DNA from: Bacteroidota bacterium
GTDB lineage: Bacteria; Bacteroidota; Bacteroidia; Flavobacteriales_D; Sanyastnellaceae
Assembly (NCBI GenBank): GCA_027624855.1
Contig: JAQBTQ010000014.1
Span: 1-64,000, forward strand
DNA length: 64,000 bases
Direction of reading: 5' to 3'
The position numbers and the translations under genes were made by a program. Shown here one piece after another: positions 54,129 through 63,300 of this stretch (its first letter is position 1; every line of letters starts with the position of its first letter). The notes under the pieces were generated by a model that did no database searches, was not told the DNA's origin, and saw nothing but the letters and a program-made list of their open reading frames with translations.

Positions 54129-54422
54129 GGGCACTGTTGGTCGAGATGCCTGCTTCAAGTCGGCTTCGCGAAAGACCCTTTTTCAATTGCATTTGAGCCG
54201 CGCTCCAAAGGTGGAGGCGAAATCAAAAATGCCTCGAAAAGTTCTGAAACCCCCGGTTTAACGAAGGTTTACCAAAGGTCACGAAAGTTTCGAGCACTGC
54301 ATTTGTCTCCCTTGTTCGAAGCAAGTAAGACGGAATGTAAGACTTCAAAAAGCAACGAAAAAGGCAGCTTGGCCACTTCCTACTTTAATTGCCACACCGG
54401 CCCAAATTCTGATACTGCTACC
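54129..54422 (+). promoter_or_regulatory. Candidate structured 5' leader of nrdB-nrdA
   Basis: About 290 bases of probable untranslated leader. Visible elements: hairpin GAGGC (54214-54218) / GCCTC (54231-54235); a mutually exclusive longer pairing CTCGAAA (54233-54239) / TTTCGAG (54288-54294) enclosing a small hairpin AAACC-CCC-GGTTT (54247-54259); three imperfect 10-base direct repeats at 54261-54290 (acgaaggttt, accaaaggtc, acgaaagttt). No known riboswitch was recognised. Confidence 0.35.
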
Positions 54423-55478
54423 ATGAGCGAACTGACCAAAAACAACCTTGAGACAAAAGAAGTCCAGACGTCAATCGAAGAAGTATTACCTCAAAACACA
54501 GTGGTCACTGAACCCATTCTAGAGGATAATCCCAATCGTTTTGTGTTGTTCCCAATTCAACACAATGACATCTGGAATTTTTACAAAAAATCCGAGGCCA
54601 GTTTTTGGACTGCAGAAGAAATTGATTTGGCCGCAGACATCGTTGATTGGAACGACAAACTCAATGACGATGAACGCTACTTCATCAAGCACGTACTGGC
54701 TTTTTTCGCTGCTTCAGATGGAATTGTAAATGAAAACCTCGCGGAAAACTTTGTTGCTGAAGTTCAATACACGGAAGCGAAGTTTTTCTACGGCTTTCAG
54801 ATTATGATGGAAAACATCCATTCCGAGACCTATTCATTGCTCATCGACACCTACATCAAAGACGATGCAGAAAAAGGCAAACTGTTCAACGCAATCGAAA
54901 CCATGGATTGCGTCAAGAAAAAAGCTGAATGGGCATTGAATTGGATTGATAATGGCTCATTCGCTGAGCGAATTGTTGCATTTGCTGCTGTGGAAGGCAT
55001 CTTCTTTAGCGGCAGCTTCTGCTCAATTTTCTGGCTGAAGAAACGGGGCTTGATGCCAGGTTTGAGTTTTTCAAATGAGTTGATTTCACGTGATGAAGGC
55101 ATGCATTGTGATTTTGCCTGCCTGCTTTACAATGATCACATCGTCAACAAACTTCCAATTAAGACATTGCGCAAAATCATCATTGACGCCGTCAACATTG
55201 AAAAGGAATTCATTTGCGAGTCTTTGCCTGTCCGATTGATCGGAATGAACGCCGATTTGATGTCCCAATACATTGAATTCGTTGCGGACCGTCTGCTCGT
55301 CGAACTTGGAACTGAAAAAGAATACAACGTATCGAATCCCTTTGATTTCATGGATATGATTTCACTACAGGGAAAGACCAACTTTTTCGAAAAGCGCGTC
55401 GGAGAATATCAAAAGGCCGGGGTGTTAACAAAATCTGATGACGGGGGGAAATCCTTCAGTTTGGATGCCGACTTTTAA
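54423..55478 (+). CDS. nrdB: Class Ia ribonucleotide reductase, small (radical) subunit
   Basis: Diiron-tyrosyl-radical subunit. From the ATG at 54423 the product is 351 residues. It closely resembles eukaryotic R2: [34 protein letters not shown] (radical Tyr and metal ligands), [34 protein letters not shown], and ends SLDADF as in human RRM2, the tail that docks on the large subunit. The upstream 297 bases in phase are excluded because they lack any domain and the ATG fits the R2 N-terminus. It is 66 bp ahead of nrdA. Confidence 0.97.
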   Translation: MSELTKNNLETKEVQTSIEEVLPQNTVVTEPILEDNPNRFVLFPIQHNDIWNFYKKSEASFWTAEEIDLAADIVDWNDKLNDDERYFIKHVLAFFAASDGIVNENLAENFVAEVQYTEAKFFYGFQIMMENIHSETYSLLIDTYIKDDAEKGKLFNAIETMDCVKKKAEWALNWIDNGSFAERIVAFAAVEGIFFSGSFCSIFWLKKRGLMPGLSFSNELISRDEGMHCDFACLLYNDHIVNKLPIKTLRKIIIDAVNIEKEFICESLPVRLIGMNADLMSQYIEFVADRLLVELGTEKEYNVSNPFDFMDMISLQGKTNFFEKRVGEYQKAGVLTKSDDGGKSFSLDADF

Positions 55479-55544
55479 AGTCTACCAGATTTCGCTTAAA
55501 CCCAACCACCACATTTTTTTTCACCTACTAACAATCGCATCATC

Positions 55545-57926
55545 ATGCATGTAGTCAAGCGCGACGGCCGTACTGAACCAGTTCAATTCGATAAAATCAC
55601 AGCTCGAATCAAAAAGTTGTGTTATGAATTGCATGATTCTGTGGATGCGGTCAAGGTCGCGATGCGCGTGATAGAAGGCGTTTATGATGGCGTAACCACC
55701 ACGGAACTTGACAACCTCGCCGCAGAAGTTGCGGCAACGAATGCAGTAACACACCCTGATTACGCCAGTCTCGCCAGTCGCATCGCAGTTTCAAATCTGC
55801 ACAAAGCAACCAAGAAGTCCTTCGCCGAAACCATGGAGGACCTATACACTTACGTAGACCCCGTAACCGGAGAAAATGCTTCATTGATTGCAACCGATGT
55901 CATTGAAATCATACGAGATAACGCGGAGTTTTTGGATTCTCAAATCATCTATGATCGAGACTTCAACTACGATTATTTCGGATTCAAAACGTTGGAGCGT
56001 AGTTACCTCCTCAAAATCAATGGGTCCATTGTAGAACGTCCTCAGCACATGCTCATGCGAGTGTCAGTGGGAATTCACAAAGACGATCTTGACGCTGTAG
56101 TAGAGACCTATAATGGATTGAGCGAAGGGTGGTTTACGCATGCCACCCCTACGTTGTTCAATTCTGGCACTCCAAAGCCACAAATGTCAAGTTGTTTCCT
56201 TTTGACGACCCAAGAAGATAGCATTAGCGGAATCTATGACACCCTGAAGCAGTGTGCCAAAATTTCACAGAATGCAGGAGGAATCGGACTTTCAATTCAT
56301 GACATCCGCGCCACAGGGTCCTACATCAAAGGAACCAATGGCACCTCCAATGGCATCGTACCCATGCTTCGCGTTTTCAATGACACCGCGCGTTATGTAG
56401 ACCAAGGAGGCGGGAAGCGTAAAGGGTCTTTTGCGATTTACATTGAACCTTGGCATGCGGATATCCATGACTTCTTGGATCTGAAGAAGAATCACGGAAA
56501 AGAAGAGCAACGCGCGCGAGATTTATTCTATGCCCTCTGGATTCCAGACTTGTTCATGAAGCGCGTTGAAGAAAATGGTGATTGGACTTTGATGTGTCCC
56601 AATGAGTGTCCGGGATTGGCTGACAACCACGGCGCCGCTTTCGAAGCTCTTTACACCCAATATGAAGCGGAAGGCAAGGGACGCAAGACCATCAAGGCCC
56701 AAGATTTATGGTTCAAAATTCTAGAGTCACAAATCGAGACAGGGACTCCTTACATGTTGTACAAGGATGCGGCGAATGGCAAATCCAATCAACAAAACCT
56801 TGGCACCATTCGGTCTTCTAATTTGTGCACCGAAATCATTGAATACACCGCTCCGGATGAGGTAGCAGTATGCAACCTGGCTTCACTCGCACTTCCGAAG
56901 TATGTAGACAATGGCAAGTTTGATCATGATAAATTATTCGAAGTGACCTACCAGGTCACTAAGAATTTGAACCGGATCATTGATCGAAATTATTATCCCA
57001 TACCCGAAGCGCGTAATTCCAACATGCGACACCGGCCAATTGGCCTCGGCGTTCAAGGTTTGGCCGACGTATTCATTTTGATGCGGCATCCATTTGATTC
57101 GGAAGAAGCACGTGCGCTCAATCGCGAAATCTTCGAAACCATTTACTACGCTGCTTGCACCGCATCAAAGGATTTGGCCAAAGAAGAAGGCGCCTACGAA
57201 TCGTTCCAAGGTTCTCCAGCTTCAGAAGGACGGCTTCAATTCGATTTGTGGGGTGTCACTCCTTCGGATCGATGGGAATGGAGCGTATTGAAAGAAGAGA
57301 TCAAAAAACACGGCATGCGGAACTCATTGCTGCTCGCACCAATGCCAACCGCTTCAACCGCGCAAATTCTTGGAAACAACGAATGCTTTGAGCCGTACAC
57401 TTCCAACATTTACACGCGGCGCGTGCTCTCTGGGGAATTCATCATTGTCAACAAACACCTTTTGCGTGATTTAACCAAGTTGGGTTTATGGGATGAGGAT
57501 ATGAAAAATCGCATCATCAGTGCCAACGGCTCCATCCAAAACATCAATGAGATTCCGGATAATCTGAAAGCGCTTTACCGAACTGCGTGGGAAATTCCTC
57601 AGCGCGCACTCATCGATATGTCAGCTGACCGAGGTGCATTCATATGCCAATCACAGTCACTCAATGTGTTCATGGAAAATGTGAATACGGCAAAACTTAC
57701 TTCCATGCATTTTTACTCATGGAAGAAAGGACTAAAAACAGGTATGTATTACCTGCGAACAAAAGCCGCCACAGATGCCATCAAATTCACCGTGGACAAG
57801 AAGTACAAGACAGCGCCTCAAAATGAAGCGCCGCGTAAATCCATCCAAGAAATGAGCGATGCTGAGCAAGCGGCGATGGCCTGTTCGATTGAAAATGGTT
57901 CAGATTGCGAAATGTGCAGTGGATGA
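55545..57926 (+). CDS. nrdA: Class Ia ribonucleotide reductase, large (catalytic) subunit
   Basis: Reduces ribonucleoside diphosphates. The 793-residue protein has an N-terminal ATP-cone (1-90, [16 protein letters not shown]), the active-site Cys in QMSSCFLL, the radical-Cys block [11 protein letters not shown], the partner Cys in [11 protein letters not shown], the [20 protein letters not shown] loop, and a C-terminal redox CxxC pair (DCEMCSG). This is the full-length, ATP-regulated form. Transcribed after nrdB; ends at a bidirectional terminator. Confidence 0.97.
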   Translation: MHVVKRDGRTEPVQFDKITARIKKLCYELHDSVDAVKVAMRVIEGVYDGVTTTELDNLAAEVAATNAVTHPDYASLASRIAVSNLHKATKKSFAETMEDLYTYVDPVTGENASLIATDVIEIIRDNAEFLDSQIIYDRDFNYDYFGFKTLERSYLLKINGSIVERPQHMLMRVSVGIHKDDLDAVVETYNGLSEGWFTHATPTLFNSGTPKPQMSSCFLLTTQEDSISGIYDTLKQCAKISQNAGGIGLSIHDIRATGSYIKGTNGTSNGIVPMLRVFNDTARYVDQGGGKRKGSFAIYIEPWHADIHDFLDLKKNHGKEEQRARDLFYALWIPDLFMKRVEENGDWTLMCPNECPGLADNHGAAFEALYTQYEAEGKGRKTIKAQDLWFKILESQIETGTPYMLYKDAANGKSNQQNLGTIRSSNLCTEIIEYTAPDEVAVCNLASLALPKYVDNGKFDHDKLFEVTYQVTKNLNRIIDRNYYPIPEARNSNMRHRPIGLGVQGLADVFILMRHPFDSEEARALNREIFETIYYAACTASKDLAKEEGAYESFQGSPASEGRLQFDLWGVTPSDRWEWSVLKEEIKKHGMRNSLLLAPMPTASTAQILGNNECFEPYTSNIYTRRVLSGEFIIVNKHLLRDLTKLGLWDEDMKNRIISANGSIQNINEIPDNLKALYRTAWEIPQRALIDMSADRGAFICQSQSLNVFMENVNTAKLTSMHFYSWKKGLKTGMYYLRTKAATDAIKFTVDKKYKTAPQNEAPRKSIQEMSDAEQAAMACSIENGSDCEMCSG

Positions 57927-57949
57927 TCTTGTCCTGCACAAGCATGCAT

Positions 57950-57981
57950 AAAAAAGGCAGTTCCATGGAGCTGCCTTTTTT
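57950..57981. terminator. Bidirectional terminator between nrdA and ctaA
   Basis: A 10-bp stem AAAAAGGCAG / CTGCCTTTTT around the inner palindrome TCCATGGA, with A-runs and T-runs on both sides. It serves both convergent genes. Confidence 0.92.
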
Positions 57982-57982
57982 G

Positions 57983-58999
57983 TTACTCGCTTTCCAACTC
58001 CCCTTTCAAAAAGAAGAGTGACCAAGTATTTACGGTCACCAATCCAATCGCGAGCAATAGATGCACCGGTTGCAGCGCCGCAGGCATTTCAATCCAAACA
58101 AAAAGAATGCCCGATAAAAATTGTAAACCGATCAATCCCAAGGACATCATCACCGCTCTGCGCACGCTTCCTTTTGAAAATCGAAGTGGCCACATCCACA
58201 AAAACTGTGTGAGCACCACTGCCCAGGATCCCGTTCGATGAATTTTCCACCATTCCGGCAGTGAGACTATCCAATCAGAACGCAACACACCCGATTGATG
58301 TAACAAATCAATTTGCTCACGAACCTGCGTTCCCATTACCACTTGAGCAAGTGCAACGCTTGTAGCAATCCACAATAATGTTCTTTTTAACCGGGGCGCA
58401 GCTGTCGGCTCACCGACTGCCCTCATCATTCCAATCAAGCTGATCAATATGGCAATGGCGCCCATCATATGCATAGTGATTGAGAACGGAATCAAATTCC
58501 CGTCAACCACTTTTTTTCCGAGCCACGCTACGAACGCTAAGCATACCAAATGCACCAGCGCCCATGCAAACGGCGCCCACTGCCTTTTGCGAATCCCTCT
58601 CCTTACCGCGAATAAAAAAAGCAGCAATGCTGGAATTCCCGTCAAAGCCCCAAGCAGCCGATTGACAAATTCAACCCATGTATGGACCGGATTGAAAATT
58701 GCATAATCGTGTCGATCATAAGGCATCCATTTACCTTCAACACGTTCCTGTCCAAAGTCTTCTGCAACGACCAATTCTTGGGCTACCCACAAGATGTCTT
58801 GCTCAATCACCATTCTTCCTTCGTCGTAAGATTCCCCCATCTTCCATGTCACCTCACTTTCATCTGTAGGAGGAATGAGTAAACCAAAGCATTTAGGCCA
58901 ATCCGGGCAACCCATGCCCGAGCCCGTCATTCGCACAACACTGCCCGCCAAAATGACCAAAAAAGTCATGGCCATGGCAATGCGTATCAATCGTGCCAT
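57983..58999 (-). CDS. ctaA: Heme A synthase (COX15/CtaA family)
   Basis: Oxidises the methyl group of heme O to make heme A for the cytochrome oxidase. The 338-residue protein has about eight helices; the N-terminal VILAGSVVRMTGSGMGCPDWPKC is the family signature with its Cys pair, EFVNRLLGALTG carries a heme-ligand motif and a second His sits in ITMHMMGA. It starts 12 bp after the HMA lipoprotein stop. The oxidase genes are at the other end of the window. Confidence 0.95.
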   Translation of the reverse strand: MARLIRIAMAMTFLVILAGSVVRMTGSGMGCPDWPKCFGLLIPPTDESEVTWKMGESYDEGRMVIEQDILWVAQELVVAEDFGQERVEGKWMPYDRHDYAIFNPVHTWVEFVNRLLGALTGIPALLLFLFAVRRGIRKRQWAPFAWALVHLVCLAFVAWLGKKVVDGNLIPFSITMHMMGAIAILISLIGMMRAVGEPTAAPRLKRTLLWIATSVALAQVVMGTQVREQIDLLHQSGVLRSDWIVSLPEWWKIHRTGSWAVVLTQFLWMWPLRFSKGSVRRAVMMSLGLIGLQFLSGILFVWIEMPAALQPVHLLLAIGLVTVNTWSLFFLKGELESE

Positions 59000-59011
59000 G
59001 GGATATTTAAA

Positions 59012-59413
59012 TTATTGAATTGATCCTTCTTTGGCGAAGTGCGTTACATTCACTGCCTTCACCTCGTAAAGCTTACCATCTGCGATTTCACTGACAACAC
59101 TTGCAAGTTCATCTGGGGTCACTTTTTCGGGGTCAAACTCGACTTCCGCAGCGTTCAACGTTCTACCTGATTCAAATTCAATATTCGCATTCGCTACACC
59201 AGGAATTTCCAGCAGTTCTTTTTTGATTTTCCCTCCACAGCTCTGCGCACAGTGCATGCCTGAGATTTCCAGCCGAGCCATGGATGTCTTTGTATTGCCC
59301 GCTTCAAATGCCTCGTTCACTTCAACAGAGCAGCAATCGGAGCTACAACTTGACATGCTGAAGCACGTGAATCCCACACTCCAAATCAACGCAATGGACG
59401 TAATTTTTTTCAT
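59012..59413 (-). CDS. HMA-domain lipoprotein, probable copper chaperone
   Basis: Lipoprotein of 133 residues from the ATG at 59411-59413. Signal MKKITSIALIWSVGFTCFSMSSC with a Cys-rich start (CSSDCCS), then a heavy-metal-associated domain (about 40-110) with a metal site of the form CxxxC (GMHCAQSCGGK) in place of CxxC, FDPEKVTPDELASVVSE following. It probably binds copper in the periplasm. Paired with ctaA, it may assist cytochrome oxidase assembly. A perfect -7 box lies 4 bases before the ATG. Confidence 0.82.
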   Translation of the reverse strand: MKKITSIALIWSVGFTCFSMSSCSSDCCSVEVNEAFEAGNTKTSMARLEISGMHCAQSCGGKIKKELLEIPGVANANIEFESGRTLNAAEVEFDPEKVTPDELASVVSEIADGKLYEVKAVNVTHFAKEGSIQ

Positions 59414-59417
59414 GGTC

Positions 59418-59425
59418 CAAAGATA
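59418..59425 (-). promoter_or_regulatory. -7 box of the HMA lipoprotein-ctaA unit, 4 bases from the ATG
   Basis: TATCTTTG on the minus strand, then GACC and the ATG. Predicted leaderless mRNA; a T-rich -33 region is present at the proper distance. Confidence 0.55.
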
Positions 59426-59498
59426 ACGGCACTTATTATCAGAAAAATCCAACTTTTTCTAATTACCGATTACCTTCGGCTGCTCTATTTGGACAGCC

Positions 59499-60431
59499 TT
59501 GGATAGTACTCCTCATAAATGGGCTCCAGCCCTTACGCTCCTGCTTCTTGGCTTTGTCTGGGGAAGCAGTTTCATTTTGATGAAAATTGGCCTCTTCGCA
59601 CGTGATGAATCTGAATTATTCGCGCCTGTAGATTTGGCTTCCTTGCGGGTCGCCATTGCAGGAATAACCTTGTTACCAATCTCCCTCTTTCACGTGCGAA
59701 GGATTCCAAGAGACCTGTGGAAATGGATTGCTGGAGTCGGAATTATTGGAAGCTTTATTCCAGCGATGCTTTTCGCTACTGCTCAATTAAACCTTCCAAG
59801 TGCGATGGCGGGCATGCTCAATGCCCTCAGTCCTCTGTGGACCCTATTGATAGGCATTGGATTATTCGGTGTTTCGATCAAGCGCAATCAATGGTTTGGC
59901 ATTTTGATCGGAATGTTGGGAACGATTTGGCTCATTCTCGTTCAATCAGGATGGCAATTGCAACAAGAAACTTCAATCGAATCGGTGGAGCAATTGTTTG
60001 CCATCGGCCTGCTGGTGATAGCAACTCTCTGTTACGGCATCAGCGTTAATATTACGCGAGAAAAACTTCAAACCATTCCCTCTCGCGCTATAGCAGCTTG
60101 CAGCTTAGGACTCGTTGCGATCCCGGCTTTAGCGATTACACTCAGCAGTGAAGTCCCTACTCTAATCATCGAACACCCGGATGGGCTAAGGGGTTTTTTG
60201 GCAGTATTTGTTTTAGCAGCCGTCGGAACTGCAGGTGCGCTCGTTTTATTCAATCATTTGATTGCTTGGACGAATGCTGTCGTTGCTGCCTCAGTTACGT
60301 ACATCATTCCCCTGTTCGCGGTCCTTTGGGGATGGCTAGATGGAGAATCCCTCACATTTCAGCATCTGCTTGCTGGAAGCTGCATTTTGCTCGGGGTTTG
60401 GATCACTCATGAGCGAAAAAAATCCACATAA
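59499..60431 (+). CDS. EamA/DMT-family transporter
   Basis: Ten-helix membrane transporter of unknown substrate. The 310-residue product shows WGSSFILMKIGLF in the first helix and GISVNITREKL at the start of the second EamA repeat. No in-frame ATG precedes the first helix, so it starts with the TTG at 59499. A near-match -7 box TCTATTTG at 59484-59491 lies 7 bases upstream. Divergent from the HMA lipoprotein. Confidence 0.85.
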   Translation: MDSTPHKWAPALTLLLLGFVWGSSFILMKIGLFARDESELFAPVDLASLRVAIAGITLLPISLFHVRRIPRDLWKWIAGVGIIGSFIPAMLFATAQLNLPSAMAGMLNALSPLWTLLIGIGLFGVSIKRNQWFGILIGMLGTIWLILVQSGWQLQQETSIESVEQLFAIGLLVIATLCYGISVNITREKLQTIPSRAIAACSLGLVAIPALAITLSSEVPTLIIEHPDGLRGFLAVFVLAAVGTAGALVLFNHLIAWTNAVVAASVTYIIPLFAVLWGWLDGESLTFQHLLAGSCILLGVWITHERKKST

Positions 60432-60441
60432 AAGGAGGGTG

Positions 60442-60472
60442 TTGAAAAGTTGAATTCGTTTCCGTACCTTTG
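60442..60472 (+). promoter_or_regulatory. Promoter of rplU-rpmA
   Basis: -33 TTG at 60442-60444, 20-base spacer, -7 TACCTTTG at 60465-60472, a good Bacteroidota promoter; leader about 30 bases including a C7 run. Confidence 0.75.
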
Positions 60473-60505
60473 CCCCCCCTCTTTTGGGAACAAACTATTT
60501 GAATC

Positions 60506-61000
60506 ATGTATGCAATCGTAGAGATCGCAGGGCACCAGTACAAGGTAGAGAAAGACCAACAGGTGTTCGTCAACCGATTGGAGGCTGAAGAAGGCAAGAA
60601 AGTCAATTTTGACCGAGTCCTTCTCATCGACAATGGGAAAGACGTTCAAGTTGGCGCCCCAGCGATAAGCGGCGCGGAAGTGACCGCTCAGGTTGAACGC
60701 CACCTTAAAGGCGACAAGGTTCTGGTCTTCAAAAAGAAGCGCCGGAAAGGATATCAAAAGTTGAATGGCTTTCGCGCTTCTTTGACAGAAATCAAGATCA
60801 CTGGAATTAGTGCTTCCGGTGCCAAAAAGGCTTCTGCAAAGACTGCCGATGCAAAGGCAGAAACTGGTGAAGCGGCAGCAGCTAAGAAGCCCGCAGCCAA
60901 GAAGCCTGCAGCCAAGAAGCCTGCAGCCAAGAAGCCTGCAGCCAAGAAGCCTGCAGCCAAGAAGCCTGCAGCCAAGAAAAACGATAAAACCGAGAAATAA
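60506..61000 (+). CDS. rplU: 50S ribosomal protein L21 with lysine-rich repeat tail
   Basis: Large-subunit ribosomal protein. Residues 1-101 are a normal L21 ([18 protein letters not shown]..., [21 protein letters not shown]). A further 63 residues follow, ending in six AAKKP units plus AAKK and NDKTEK; L21 is usually about 103 residues. The tail is encoded by 15-base tandem repeats (60878-60979). The stop overlaps the rpmA ATG by one base. Confidence 0.96.
   Translation: MYAIVEIAGHQYKVEKDQQVFVNRLEAEEGKKVNFDRVLLIDNGKDVQVGAPAISGAEVTAQVERHLKGDKVLVFKKKRRKGYQKLNGFRASLTEIKITGISASGAKKASAKTADAKAETGEAAAAKKPAAKKPAAKKPAAKKPAAKKPAAKKPAAKKNDKTEK
60878..60979 (+). repeat. 15-bp in-frame tandem repeat in rplU (AAKKP)
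   Basis: Five identical copies of GCAGCCAAGAAGCCT (60893-60967) flanked by a degenerate first copy and a shortened last one. The 15-base length keeps the reading frame, so copy number may vary without breaking L21. Confidence 0.97.
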
Positions 61001-61263
61001 TGGCACATAAAAAAGGTGTAGGTAGCTCCAAGAATGGACGGGAATCCGAGTCCAAACGGTTGGGCGTCAAAATCTTTGGCGGCCAAGGTTGTATCGCAGG
61101 AAACATCATCGTTCGTCAACGAGGAACGCAGCATCACCCAGGTGAAAATGTTGGAATGGGCAAAGACCATACCCTCTTCGCTTTGACCGATGGTATTGTA
61201 GAGTTTCGTAAAAAAGCGAACAACCGATCGTATGTATCCGTTGTCCCTATGGGCGACGCTTAA
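61000..61263 (+). CDS. rpmA: 50S ribosomal protein L27
   Basis: Large-subunit ribosomal protein next to the peptidyl-transferase centre. The 87-residue product is a standard L27: [42 protein letters not shown] and GKDHTLFAL. It lies directly after rplU, the conserved order, and is followed by an intrinsic terminator. Confidence 0.98.
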   Translation: MAHKKGVGSSKNGRESESKRLGVKIFGGQGCIAGNIIVRQRGTQHHPGENVGMGKDHTLFALTDGIVEFRKKANNRSYVSVVPMGDA

Positions 61264-61316
61264 AAGAAACCCGATTGACAGGACTATTTAAACACCTGTC
61301 GACTTGAAATTTTGTG

Positions 61317-61345
61317 ACTCCCGGCCCTAAACAGGGTTCGGGAGT
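61317..61345 (+). terminator. Terminator of rplU-rpmA
   Basis: Stem ACTCCCG / CGGGAGT with an inner CCCT / AGGG hairpin, followed by a T-rich tract. A second weaker dyad GACAGG / CCTGTC (61277-61300) lies just ahead. Confidence 0.8.
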
Positions 61346-61387
61346 TACTTATTTTTACCAACCTGAACCCTTTGTGGAGAACCGACC

Positions 61388-62662
61388 ATGCTGACGATTC
61401 AATCCCTTCGTGAAGAAAAAGACCTTGTCATTCGTGCGCTAGAAAAACGCCATTTCGACGCCAAAGATTCCATCGAACAAATTCTTCAATGGGACGCCGA
61501 ACGACGAGCTACGCAGTCAAAATTGGATGATGCCTTAGCCAAAAGCAACGAACTAAGCAGAGAAATAGGCGGGTTGATGCGCGAAGGCCGCAAAGAAGAA
61601 GCAGAAGCCATCAAGGCCCAAACCGCTACGTACAAATCCATTTCGAGCGATTTGAAAGAACAAATGCATGCCTTGGAAGGAAAAATTCACGAAGCACTCT
61701 GCCATATTCCCAATGCTCCGCATGATTCGGTAGCCAAGGGTCGGAATGCGGATGATAACGTTGAGGTATTCCGATCAGGCGACGCTTCCACTTTAGAACA
61801 TCATCAAAAACCACACTGGGATATCGCGGACCAATGCGGATTGATCGATTTTGAACTCGGCGCAAAAGTGACGGGAGCCGGTTTTCCATTTTATCGAGGA
61901 AAAGGGGCCAAACTGCAACGCGGTTTGATTCGCTTTTTTCTTGAAAAAGCGGATGATGCGGGATATGAAGAATTCATCCCTCCGCACATGATCAACCCAG
62001 ATAGTGGGTTTGGTACAGGTCAGTTGCCTGACAAGGAAGGCCAAATGTATCACATGGCGGATGACGACCTGTACATGATTCCAACTGCGGAAGTGCCGCT
62101 CACCAACATCTATCGCGATGTTGTGGTACGGGAAGCAGAATTGCCCATAAAACTCTGCGGCTACACCCCTTGTTTCAGGAGGGAAGCTGGATCGTACGGT
62201 AAAGACGTCCGTGGATTAAACCGATTGCATCAATTCGATAAGGTAGAAATCGTCCAATTCGCCCATCCGGCAAAATCCTACGAAACATTGGACGCAATGG
62301 TGGAACATGTCAAGGGTCTCTTGGAAGCCTTGGAACTGCCCTATCGCATTCTTCGATTGTGCGGTGGAGACATGGGGTTCACGTCGGCATTGACCTACGA
62401 TTTTGAAGTGTGGAGCGCAGCGCAAGAGCGATGGCTGGAAGTGAGCTCGGTGTCAAACTTTGAAACGTACCAGGCAAATCGATTAAAATGCCGATTCAAA
62501 GGCGCAGACGGTAAATCTCATTTGGTCCATACGCTCAATGGATCGGCACTTGCCCTTCCACGCATTGTCGCTGCGTTATTGGAAAATCATCAAGATGCTC
62601 AGGGGATTCGAATTCCTGAGGCACTGGTTCCTTATTGCGGATTTGAACGAATTGATTTTTGA
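61388..62662 (+). CDS. serS: Seryl-tRNA synthetase
   Basis: Charges tRNA-Ser. The 424-residue protein has the N-terminal coiled-coil arm (about 30-110), class II motif 2 (PCFRREAGSYGKDVRGLNR), the serine-binding TAEVPLTN block and motif 3 (NGSALALPRIVAALLENHQ). The stop overlaps the next start by one base. Confidence 0.98.
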   Translation: MLTIQSLREEKDLVIRALEKRHFDAKDSIEQILQWDAERRATQSKLDDALAKSNELSREIGGLMREGRKEEAEAIKAQTATYKSISSDLKEQMHALEGKIHEALCHIPNAPHDSVAKGRNADDNVEVFRSGDASTLEHHQKPHWDIADQCGLIDFELGAKVTGAGFPFYRGKGAKLQRGLIRFFLEKADDAGYEEFIPPHMINPDSGFGTGQLPDKEGQMYHMADDDLYMIPTAEVPLTNIYRDVVVREAELPIKLCGYTPCFRREAGSYGKDVRGLNRLHQFDKVEIVQFAHPAKSYETLDAMVEHVKGLLEALELPYRILRLCGGDMGFTSALTYDFEVWSAAQERWLEVSSVSNFETYQANRLKCRFKGADGKSHLVHTLNGSALALPRIVAALLENHQDAQGIRIPEALVPYCGFERIDF

Positions 62663-63300
62663 TGTTGGGACAAGGTCAACTAAAACAATGGGTTCGTTGG
62701 AGTTTCCTTTGGGGAAGCGCAGCTTGGATGATGGGATGCTCAAATCCTCACCAAGAAACCATCAAAGAATTGCAAGCCCTAGCCGACTCGGTAGAGCTCG
62801 AACTCGTTCGGTTGGAAGAACCCTCTGAGGAAAACGCCGTAGCGGCCTACAACTGGGCCGATTCGCAGCTCCGGGAGTTTGAACTTTTGTTGGAAGGTGG
62901 CTTGGTAACCGTTTCTAAGTCAGAAGGACAAATCATATCGGAAGTCAGCCGAGCCCGACGCCTCTTGAAAGACCAAGCAAAGCGCAGGTTGTCCTTGCCA
63001 AAGAGCGCTGAACGAGCTACCATGCAATTGAGAGGGCTAGCCGATGCAATCGCAAGTCAAAATCCCAAGGATGCCGCCGGAACACCGATTGATGATCTGT
63101 ACATCGAACGAGAGACCACTTTGGAAATGGGGATTGCTCGCGACGTGATCGACGCACTGGAAGAAACCCAAGAACTCGCTGCCCGAGGAATTTCAATTGA
63201 GCAAGCCATCCGCCAACAGTGTGACAGCTTGCAGACGGTTTGCAGAAGTCGCTTGGCCCATGCCATTCTCGGAAGCGATTCAAATCCTGCAAGCGAATGA
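62662..63300 (+). CDS. Lipoprotein of unknown function downstream of serS
   Basis: Unrecognised 212-residue protein. It starts with a lipoprotein-like N-terminus (MLGQGQLKQWVRW... ending WMMGC), then is almost entirely helical and charged (about 30-130 and 160-200), suggesting coiled coils. No known domain was recognised. The start is coupled to serS (1-base overlap) and the stop overlaps the next gene by 4 bp (ATGA), so it probably works with the TPR protein that follows. Confidence 0.6.
   Translation: MLGQGQLKQWVRWSFLWGSAAWMMGCSNPHQETIKELQALADSVELELVRLEEPSEENAVAAYNWADSQLREFELLLEGGLVTVSKSEGQIISEVSRARRLLKDQAKRRLSLPKSAERATMQLRGLADAIASQNPKDAAGTPIDDLYIERETTLEMGIARDVIDALEETQELAARGISIEQAIRQQCDSLQTVCRSRLAHAILGSDSNPASE

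Larger units (their letters stand above)
53862..54422. other. 561-bp gene-free region between secA and nrdB
   Basis: Contains the secA -7 box at its left end, an AT-rich stretch (53890-54010), an 18-bp perfect palindrome (54037-54054), a candidate nrdB promoter (TTG 54097-54099, 21-base spacer, TTTCTTTG 54121-54128) and a structured leader. The 99-residue TTG-started frame from 54126 that joins nrdB in phase has no recognisable protein features. Confidence 0.7.

Noticed and set aside
54126-54422. TTG-started 99-residue extension of NrdB
   Set aside because: No domain or R2-like content; the ATG at 54423 fits the normal N-terminus.
54423-57926. Horizontal gain of nrdBA from a eukaryote
   Set aside because: The eukaryote-like form is known from Bacteroidota, and base composition looks like the neighbours.
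60878-60979. CRISPR-like array
   Set aside because: Repeats are contiguous 15-mers without spacers and encode the L21 tail.
60407-61170. Long minus-strand frames with repeated LLGCR or FLAAG units
   Set aside because: They are antisense readings of the rplU tandem repeat, without start signals or homology.
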